NCBI GenBank assembly: GCA_031285525.1
Contig: JAITWB010000199.1
Coordinates: forward strand, 1-6,092
Direction of reading: 5' to 3'
DNA: 6,092 bases
Source of the DNA: Spirochaetaceae bacterium
GTDB lineage: Bacteria; Spirochaetota; Spirochaetia; Treponematales; Treponemataceae
Below the pieces are notes generated by a model that did no database searches, was not told where the DNA came from, and saw nothing but the letters and a program-made list of their open reading frames with translations. Of this stretch, positions 1-4,202 are shown one piece after another. How positions within the stretch are numbered: the first letter of the stretch is position 1; every line of letters begins with the position of its first letter. The position numbers and the translations under genes are program-made.

Positions 1-153
1 CGGCTTATGCTGGAGAGCAAGGGCACCCTTATCGGAGGAAACGACCTCTTAATCGCTTCCTCCGTTTTATCCCACAACGGCACTCTGGTAACTCATAACG
101 TAAAAGAATTCGAACGCATACCGCAATTGGCTATAGAAGATTGGTGCGTGTAA
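1..153 (+). CDS. vapC: VapC-type PIN-domain toxin, C-terminal fragment (5' end outside window)
   Basis: Frame 1 is open from the first base to a TAA at 151-153 and gives the last 50 residues of a protein. The visible part fits the end of a VapC PIN domain. It has IGGNDLLIAS, whose Asp at visible residue 15 matches the conserved third acidic residue of the Mg2+-binding site. This is followed by LVTHNVKEFERI, matching the family pattern LVTxNxxxFxRI, and an IEDW ending. VapC proteins are ribonuclease toxins that cleave RNA such as initiator tRNA and are neutralised by a VapB antitoxin, normally encoded just upstream. That partner and the first two thirds of this gene would lie before base 1. 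The gene converges on pgi, with 126 bp between the two stop codons. I cannot tell whether the missing part is intact. A non-toxin PIN protein is possible but less likely. Confidence 0.82.
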   Translation, partial: RLMLESKGTLIGGNDLLIASSVLSHNGTLVTHNVKEFERIPQLAIEDWCV

Positions 154-191
154 AAAGAGAGAAATGAGAAGGTAAAAAAGAGAAAAGATGG

Positions 192-223
192 AAAAAGACA
201 TCCCGGAAGCCCTTCTCGATGTC
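192..223 (-). terminator. Rho-independent terminator of the argR-pgi operon
   Basis: Read on the minus strand, GACATC (223-218) pairs with GATGTC (202-197). An inner GAAG/CTTC pairing continues the stem across a small internal loop. The hairpin is followed at once by TTTTT (196-192) and then more T-rich sequence. It lies 57 bp beyond the pgi stop codon. On the plus strand no T-run follows, so it should not terminate vapC efficiently. Confidence 0.7.
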
Positions 224-279
224 CCGAACACCGAAGCCCGCTTACCTTTTCTCATTCCTCCCTTCTCTTTCCTCACTTG

Positions 280-1854
280 TTATCCTATCCCAAAAATCTC
301 CGCATACGCCTTCAGCGCATCGTCCATTTCGCCGCCGAGAACCTTTTTTGTTAGTACTTTGCCGAGCTGGACGCCTTCCTGATCAAAACTGTTCAGGTTC
401 CATACAAAGCCCTGGAACATAATCTTGTTCTCGTAATGAGCCAGCAGCGCACCGAGGGTACGGGGGGTAAGGGTTTTTCCGTAGATCAGGCTTGAAGGCC
501 TGCCGCCGGGAAAGCGCTTGTTCGGGTTGTCGTCTTTTTTACCCAGCGCAAAGGCAACGATCTGGGCGCAGAGGTTGGCGCAGAGCTTTTTCTGGCTGGT
601 AGATCCGTCAACTTCCACATCCTCGCCGCTCTGGTTGTCGGTAAAACCGATAAACTGGAGGGGAATCGTGTCGGTTCCCTGATGGAGAAGCTGGTAAAAG
701 GAGTGCTGTCCGTTCGTTCCAGGTTCACCGAAGAGGGCAGAACCGGTTTCATACGCTACAGTTTCGCCCCGGCGGTTTACCTGCTTGCCGTTGGACTCCA
801 TATCGGTCTGCTGGAGGTGGGCAGGAAAGCGGCTCAGCGCTTGACTGTAGGGGAGGATCGCCGTTACCGGATAGCCCTGAACGTTCCGCTCATAGACTCC
901 GATAAGCGCATCCAGCAGTGCTGCGTTCTTCTTGATATCCTGCACACAGGCGTTTTTGTCGGCTTCGTGGGCTCCTGCGAGGAAGTCTGCAAACACGTCA
1001 GCGCCGAAGGCCAGAGAAAGCGCCGCCCCTCCTACCGCTGAGGTAGAAGAGTAGCGTCCGCCGATAAAATCATCGATATAAAAGGAAGCGAGATATCCCG
1101 GATTGTTCGCCAAAGGACTGGTCTCGCTGGTGACTGCAACCATCTGCTTTGCCGGATCGAGACCCTGCTTTGTAAGCCAGGCTTTTACGAAGAGCTCATT
1201 TGCCAGCGTTTCCTGGGTGGTACCGCTTTTGGACACCAGAATAAAGAGGGTTTCCTCGGTGTTTACCGTGGAAAGAACTCCTGCGGCGTCATCGGGATCC
1301 ACATTGGAGATGAACTTCGCCTGCATCTTGAGGGTATTGTGCTTCCGGGCCCACTGCTCCAGAGCGATATACATCGCTCTGGGACCGAGGTCAGAGCCCC
1401 CTATACCTATCTGGACAACCGTGGAAAATTGCTTTCCTGTTGAAGAGCGTATCTTCCCTGAATGTACTTTTTCTGCAAAATCCGCTATCTTCTGCTGCTG
1501 ATCCGCATAAAATGCCCGAAGGTTCTTGCCTTCGTATACAACGTCCTTACCGAGCTGTCCTCTGGTGAGGTGGTGAAGCACCTTGCGCTTCTCTCCGGTG
1601 TTCATCATTTCGCCGTTATAGAGCTCCTCAAACTTTTCGAGCAGCTGGGTCTCGTCGGCGAGCTCCTGCAGAATAGTCAGCAGCTGAGGGTTTACCTCTT
1701 TCGCCGCATAATTATACACCAGCCCCGCCGCAACAGGCACGGAATAGTCCCGCACCCGTTCTGCCGTGAGACTGCCGTCTGCTACCCCTATACCTTTAAG
1801 GGATTGCAGCTTTCTGAAAGAATCAAACGTGTCAAGATTTTCATAAGAGAGCAT
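280..1854 (-). CDS. pgi: Glucose-6-phosphate isomerase
   Basis: This 524-residue cytosolic enzyme interconverts glucose 6-phosphate and fructose 6-phosphate in glycolysis and gluconeogenesis. It is the long PGI family form with two SIS folds. IGIGGSDLGPRA (149-160) and SKSGTTQET (208-216) are the sugar-phosphate binding loops. PGI signature 1 lies at 262-275 with Arg267 (FIGGRYSSTSAVG). The catalytic base is expected at Glu353 in MESNGK, and the ring-opening His at 384 in GTNGQHSFYQ. Signature 2 ends at Lys499 (SFDQEGVQLGK). One signature residue differs: GVE is GVQ here, though the Gln and Lys around it are kept. The ATG start has AAGGA 8 bp upstream. The gene begins 18 bp after the argR stop, so it is probably co-transcribed with argR and subject to the argR promoter. 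The closest Treponema pallidum counterpart I recall is TP0475. Confidence 0.97.
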   Translation of the reverse strand: MLSYENLDTFDSFRKLQSLKGIGVADGSLTAERVRDYSVPVAAGLVYNYAAKEVNPQLLTILQELADETQLLEKFEELYNGEMMNTGEKRKVLHHLTRGQLGKDVVYEGKNLRAFYADQQQKIADFAEKVHSGKIRSSTGKQFSTVVQIGIGGSDLGPRAMYIALEQWARKHNTLKMQAKFISNVDPDDAAGVLSTVNTEETLFILVSKSGTTQETLANELFVKAWLTKQGLDPAKQMVAVTSETSPLANNPGYLASFYIDDFIGGRYSSTSAVGGAALSLAFGADVFADFLAGAHEADKNACVQDIKKNAALLDALIGVYERNVQGYPVTAILPYSQALSRFPAHLQQTDMESNGKQVNRRGETVAYETGSALFGEPGTNGQHSFYQLLHQGTDTIPLQFIGFTDNQSGEDVEVDGSTSQKKLCANLCAQIVAFALGKKDDNPNKRFPGGRPSSLIYGKTLTPRTLGALLAHYENKIMFQGFVWNLNSFDQEGVQLGKVLTKKVLGGEMDDALKAYAEIFGIG

Positions 1855-1862
1855 GGCTACCG

Positions 1863-1867
1863 TCCTT
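1863..1867 (-). promoter_or_regulatory. Ribosome binding site of pgi
   Basis: AAGGA on the minus strand, 8 bp before the pgi ATG. It lies inside the 18-bp argR-pgi gap, which supports the chosen start and leaves no room for a normal promoter between the two genes. Confidence 0.75.
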
Positions 1868-1872
1868 ACAAT

Positions 1873-2346
1873 TTATTCGTCCAGTTCCGGAATCTTCATC
1901 TTGAGGATGTTGAGGAAATCCTTCCCGCTCACCCCTTCCCGCAGGCAGAGGAACACACAATTGTCCCTTCCTGCGATAGTGCCGAGGATTTCATCGATGG
2001 CGAGGCTCTCCACAGCGGAGGCTACCACATCGGTATGACCCGAACAGGTCTTGATGACCACGATATTTCCGGAATATTCTATAGAAATATATCCCCGCAG
2101 AAAATCCTGCACCACTGCCTGCTCCGACTCCTGGCGCTCATCATCGCCGGGGAGGGTATAGACATACCCGTTATGGCCGTCGGAAATCTTGCCCACCTTG
2201 AGGAGCTTGAGATCCCGTGAAAGGGTTGCCTGGGTTACGACGAAGCCTTCCTTCTGGAGATAGCCCAGAAGCGCCTCCTGGGACTCAACCCGGTACGTTT
2301 TGATGAGTTTTCTTATAACTTTAAGGCGCGTTAACCGTTCCTTCAC
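1873..2346 (-). CDS. argR: ArgR-family transcriptional regulator with atypical arginine-binding motif
   Basis: This is a 157-residue protein of normal ArgR/AhrC length. The N-terminal winged-helix domain (about 1-68) contains VTQATLSRDL (37-46), the family recognition-helix motif. A linker rich in charged residues and Gln (68-80) leads to the C-terminal oligomerisation and arginine-binding domain (about 81-157), with NIVVIKTCSG (94-103) and GTIAG (122-126). ArgR proteins form hexamers that use arginine as co-repressor at 18-bp ARG boxes. The usual GTIAGDDT motif is GTIAGRDN here, so the first Asp is Arg127. The position that is Gln106 in E. coli aligns with Asp106. Both changes affect ligand-contact positions, so the effector may differ or be absent. 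The start is GTG, chosen because GAAGGA lies 5 bp upstream. The gene is first in an operon with pgi, and its promoter carries ARG-box-like sites, suggesting autoregulation. Confidence 0.93.
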   Translation of the reverse strand: MKERLTRLKVIRKLIKTYRVESQEALLGYLQKEGFVVTQATLSRDLKLLKVGKISDGHNGYVYTLPGDDERQESEQAVVQDFLRGYISIEYSGNIVVIKTCSGHTDVVASAVESLAIDEILGTIAGRDNCVFLCLREGVSGKDFLNILKMKIPELDE

Positions 2347-2351
2347 AATAA

Positions 2352-2357
2352 TCCTTC
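2352..2357 (-). promoter_or_regulatory. Ribosome binding site that fixes the GTG start of argR
   Basis: GAAGGA on the minus strand, 5 bp before the GTG codon at 2346-2344. It supports the GTG as the true initiator. Confidence 0.7.
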
Positions 2358-2363
2358 AACAGT

Positions 2364-2410
2364 AATAATAGAATATTTATGTATTGAATATGAATAAAGA
2401 TTCTATTATT
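2364..2410. repeat. 11-bp perfect inverted repeat spanning the argR operator
   Basis: AATAATAGAAT (2364-2374) and ATTCTATTATT (2400-2410) are exact reverse complements separated by 25 bp. The dyad is centred at 2387 and embraces both ARG-box-like sites. It fits binding by a symmetric multimer better than an RNA hairpin, because the arms are nearly all A/T. Confidence 0.75.
2368..2406 (-). promoter_or_regulatory. Tandem ARG-box-like operator pair at the argR promoter
   Basis: Two 18-bp sites fit the ARG-box pattern TGAAT-4-ATTCA. Box A (2389-2406, TATGAATAAAGATTCTAT) matches 9 of the 10 core bases. Box B (2368-2385, ATAGAATATTTATGTATT) matches 7 of 10. They are 3 bp apart, or 21 bp start to start, which is the spacing known for paired E. 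coli ArgR sites. Box A lies between the proposed -35 and -10 and overlaps the -10, and box B covers the expected transcription start. Binding would therefore block the promoter. The site matches are seen in the sequence; binding by this ArgR is inferred. Confidence 0.68.
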
Positions 2411-2415
2411 GTCAA
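2387..2415 (-). promoter_or_regulatory. Sigma-70 promoter of the argR-pgi operon
   Basis: On the minus strand, a perfect -35 TTGACA (2415-2410) is followed after 17 bp by CATATT (2392-2387), a 4-of-6 match to TATAAT. Transcription would start near 2380, giving a leader of about 35 nt before the GTG. The weak -10 is overlapped by the upstream ARG-box-like site. Confidence 0.6.
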
Positions 2416-2507
2416 GAAGAAAGGGAGATGAATCAAAGAATATGGAAGGAAATACTTTTTATCAAAATATGCTGAAAAAAACCCTAAAAGGTTTGCCATT
2501 ATTTGAG

Positions 2508-2525
2508 ATTCAGTGTAAACTGAAT
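2508..2525. repeat. Short perfect hairpin between argR and the flagellar promoters
   Basis: ATTCAGT (2508-2514) and ACTGAAT (2519-2525) form a 7-bp stem with a 4-nt loop. No T-run follows on either strand, so it is not an evident terminator. The right arm begins TGAATAAAGAATC (2521-2533), which differs by one base from the core of the better ARG-box-like site, so it may be a further weak operator. The role is unknown. Confidence 0.4.
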
Positions 2526-2537
2526 AAAGAATCGGAA

Positions 2538-2563
2538 TAGGTATTTTCTCTATGTGCCGATAA
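2538..2563 (+). promoter_or_regulatory. Sigma-28 (FliA/SigD-type) flagellar promoter
   Basis: GCCGATAA at 2556-2563 is an exact match to the flagellar sigma-28 -10 element. A weaker -35 candidate, TAGGTATT (2538-2545), lies 14 bp upstream, against the consensus TAAA-type element. Transcription would start near 2570, about 84 bp before the first FlaA-like gene. Placement in front of flagellar sheath genes makes a chance match unlikely. The -35 is imperfect. Confidence 0.65.
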
Positions 2564-2569
2564 AAGAGT

Positions 2570-2598
2570 TTGACAAATATGTATTGAATACATATAAT
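2570..2598 (+). promoter_or_regulatory. Consensus sigma-70 promoter of the FlaA-like pair
   Basis: TTGACA (2570-2575), a 17-bp spacer and TATAAT (2593-2598) match the housekeeping consensus at all 12 positions. Transcription would start near 2605, leaving about a 50-nt leader before the ATG at 2654. A perfect palindrome fills the spacer, so this very strong promoter is probably held in check by a repressor. Confidence 0.82.
2577..2595. promoter_or_regulatory. Palindromic operator candidate inside the sigma-70 promoter
   Basis: ATATGTATT (2577-2585), a single central G (2586) and AATACATAT (2587-2595) form a perfect 9+1+9 dyad. It occupies nearly the whole spacer and runs into the first three bases of the -10. 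A protein bound here would exclude RNA polymerase. The sequence is not a good ARG box, because its centre is one base too short and its half-site is TGTAT. I cannot assign the regulator family. Confidence 0.6.
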
Positions 2599-2640
2599 TT
2601 TGTCGAGAATAATAGTAATAGACTTTTCCCATAAGATGAA

Positions 2641-2646
2641 AAGGAG
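2641..2646 (+). promoter_or_regulatory. Ribosome binding site of the first FlaA-like gene
   Basis: AAGGAG ends 7 bp before the ATG at 2654. This favours that start over the in-frame ATG at 2636 and the TTG at 2600, neither of which has a good site in front. Confidence 0.8.
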
Positions 2647-2653
2647 TTTTTGG

Positions 2654-3394
2654 ATGAAACAGGGCGGTTTAATCGGTGTTTGCCTTGTCCTCGTTTTCGT
2701 ATTGTGTTGTATGCCCGTTTTCGGGCAGAACAGGGGTACAGTGAGCTACGAATCACTGACCATTGACAACTTCGATACGCCTGATGACATGGATTGGACA
2801 TGGAATGCTTATGGAAGCAGATTTGTTTCGGAGGGTTTCCCCAAACTGCAGTATTTTGACGGGATGCCCAACTCTCTGCGTGCGGTTCAGAACGATCCCG
2901 AGGCGACTTACCGGGTCATGGGAATGCGCACCCAGTTTGATCGTAAAGGTGATAACTGGATAGAGATTATTCCGGTACAGAAGGGTACTGAAGAGGTAAC
3001 CCCCTATGAGATTCCCCTTATCGGTCATATTCAGCAGATAGATGTGTGGGTATGGGGTGCAAAGTACCGCTATTACCTGGAACTGCTTGTCCGTGACAGC
3101 GACGGCCGGGTACACACACTGGATTTCGGCGCTATAAATCACGAGGGATGGAAAAACCTCTCTGTGAAGATGCCCGGTTATATCCGTCAGCAAAGCAGAC
3201 TCCTCTCGGGTCCGCAGAATATGAGTCTCGTTGGATTTCGGGTTCGTACTGATCCCCGGGAATCTGTTGATGACTTCCTCATCTATTTTGACCAGTTGAA
3301 GGTGCTGACAGATACATTCACCAATGTGTACGATGGGTTTGAATTTTCTACCTTCGAGTTTGAAGATACTACTCAGGAGGGGGCAGGACAGTGA
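2654..3394 (+). CDS. flaA: FlaA-family periplasmic flagellar filament sheath protein (first paralogue)
   Basis: This 246-residue exported protein belongs to the spirochaete FlaA family, which forms the outer layer of the periplasmic flagellar filament around the FlaB core. An N-terminal signal peptide (about 1-24, ending VFG before Gln25) would direct Sec export to the periplasm. The mature part is rich in beta-type sequence with family-like segments: IDNFDTPDDMDW near the start, VWVWGAKYRYYLELLVRD in the middle, then GWKNLSVKMP and VGFRVRTDP. It ends in an acidic tail. At about 246 residues it is clearly shorter than classical Treponema FlaA, which is about 350. It fits the shorter FlaA-like pair I recall as TP0664/TP0663 of T. 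pallidum. The upstream sigma-28 and sigma-70 promoters fit a flagellar role. The next gene overlaps its stop by 4 bp. The family call is firm; the exact subfamily is not. Confidence 0.87.
   Translation: MKQGGLIGVCLVLVFVLCCMPVFGQNRGTVSYESLTIDNFDTPDDMDWTWNAYGSRFVSEGFPKLQYFDGMPNSLRAVQNDPEATYRVMGMRTQFDRKGDNWIEIIPVQKGTEEVTPYEIPLIGHIQQIDVWVWGAKYRYYLELLVRDSDGRVHTLDFGAINHEGWKNLSVKMPGYIRQQSRLLSGPQNMSLVGFRVRTDPRESVDDFLIYFDQLKVLTDTFTNVYDGFEFSTFEFEDTTQEGAGQ
3375..3381 (+). promoter_or_regulatory. Ribosome binding site of the second FlaA-like gene
   Basis: AGGAGGG lies within the 3' end of the first gene, 9 bp before the GTG at 3391. It supports the GTG start and points to coupled translation of the pair. 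Confidence 0.8.
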
Positions 3395-4110
3395 AAAAGC
3401 TGATATTTTTTATTGCCTTAGCAGGTATCGCATTCAGCGGATTTGCCCAGAACGCTTCTGTGGCAGATCCTGACCCGGCGGTTGTCGGCGCTGATGCAGG
3501 CAAGCAGAGTCTGAAGGAAATCTCCGTAGATAAGTTTGAGAATGAAGGTTCTTGGTATTCCAAGATATCATCTGATGATGGTTATACCTCATTCCGGCTT
3601 TTTGACGGCGGTCCCGCTGCAAAGGAACCCCTTGCCGACGAAGAGGGTCAGGATATTCCCGACTCAAAGGTACTCGGCGTTAAGGTTGATTTCCTCCGCA
3701 GGGGATACAGCAGCTTTACCATTATGGCTGCCAAGCCCCTTCCTATTGAAGGTGTCACAAAGACCGTATCCTTCTGGGTAGTGGGACGTAACTATAATCA
3801 TAACCTCACCCTCTTGGTGCGGGATTATTTCGGTTCCCAGTTTGAAATCTACGTGGGTAAGCTTAATTTTAGCGGCTGGAAGAAGATGAGTGTTGCGATT
3901 CCTCCCTCACCGGATGGAAAGCACGGTATCATCCAGAACGAGCCCCATTACGGAGACAGACCTGGTCTTAAGATCATCGGTATGAGGATCGACTGCGATC
4001 CCGAGGAAGCCTATGGTTCCTACTATGTCTATCTTGATGACCTCCGTGCGGTAACTGACCTCTACGCCTATGAGAACATGGACGAAGATGACATGGCTGA
4101 TACTTGGTAA
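3391..4110 (+). CDS. flaA: FlaA-family periplasmic flagellar filament sheath protein (second paralogue)
   Basis: This 239-residue protein is a paralogue of the one encoded just upstream. It starts at GTG inside a GTGA overlap with the preceding TGA stop. Its signal peptide (1-19, ending GFA before Gln20) indicates export to the periplasm. Aligned features shared with the neighbour include FDG near residue 70, KVLGVKVDFLRRG against RVMGMRTQFDRKG, SFWVVGRNYNHNLTLLVRD against VWVWGAKYRYYLELLVRD, GWKKMSVAIP against GWKNLSVKMP, and a C-terminal YLDDLRAVTD against YFDQLKVLTD. The end is strongly acidic (MDEDDMADTW). Differences between the copies suggest distinct positions in the filament sheath and not simple redundancy. 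A rho-independent terminator follows 28 bp after the stop. The family call rests on sequence pattern and context, and no catalytic function is expected. Confidence 0.87.
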   Translation: MKKLIFFIALAGIAFSGFAQNASVADPDPAVVGADAGKQSLKEISVDKFENEGSWYSKISSDDGYTSFRLFDGGPAAKEPLADEEGQDIPDSKVLGVKVDFLRRGYSSFTIMAAKPLPIEGVTKTVSFWVVGRNYNHNLTLLVRDYFGSQFEIYVGKLNFSGWKKMSVAIPPSPDGKHGIIQNEPHYGDRPGLKIIGMRIDCDPEEAYGSYYVYLDDLRAVTDLYAYENMDEDDMADTW

Positions 4111-4138
4111 TAGCCATCGCTATTGAAATGGTGTTTAC

Positions 4139-4168
4139 AACGGGATCTCATTAGGGATCCCGTTTTTT
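4139..4168 (+). terminator. Rho-independent terminator after the FlaA-like pair
   Basis: AACGGGATC (4139-4147) pairs with GATCCCGTT (4156-4164) around an 8-nt loop, and the T-run 4163-4168 follows directly. It separates the flagellar operon from pta. The minus-strand side has no T-run, so it acts in one direction. Confidence 0.9.
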
Positions 4169-4190
4169 GTTGGAATCATTCTAACTTATT

Positions 4191-4195
4191 GGGAG
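4191..4195 (+). promoter_or_regulatory. Ribosome binding site of pta
   Basis: GGGAG, 7 bp before the ATG at 4203. The 34 bp between the terminator T-run and this ATG hold no convincing promoter, so pta may depend on read-through or on a weak promoter overlapping the terminator. Confidence 0.6.
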
Positions 4196-4202
4196 CATAT
4201 AT

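Noticed and set aside
67..276. Minus-strand reading frame of 69 codons with a hydrophobic stretch, antisense to vapC
   Set aside because: It overlaps the vapC coding end and the pgi terminator. Its hydrophobic run comes from the pyrimidine-rich strand composition, and the ribosome site does not fit its first ATG.
154..290. Integron attC site behind vapC
   Set aside because: No matching RYYYAAC/GTTRRRY core pair was found. The folding fits an ordinary terminator for pgi.
682..1041. Plus-strand open frames opposite pgi and argR (682-1041, 1103-1501, 1462-2220)
   Set aside because: These are shadows of strongly conserved enzyme and regulator genes on the other strand, without family features of their own.
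2428..2475. 15-residue open frame starting ATGAATCAAAG after a GGGAG in the argR-flaA gap
   Set aside because: GGGAG is only 1 bp from the ATG, too close to act as a ribosome site, and no promoter on the plus strand precedes it.
2479..2499. Weak minus-strand terminator-like hairpin (AAACC/GGTTT followed by T residues)
   Set aside because: The stem is only 5 bp and no minus-strand gene lies upstream of it to terminate.
2693..2713. Lipoprotein-type cleavage at the Cys residues (18-19) in the first FlaA-like signal peptide
   Set aside because: The residue before Cys18 is Leu, not a small residue. VFG before Gln25 is a much better signal peptidase I site, and FlaA proteins are not lipoproteins.
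4131..4202. A promoter for pta using TTTACA at 4134-4139
   Set aside because: The position 17 bp downstream falls in the terminator stem and does not resemble a -10. No other convincing pair was seen.
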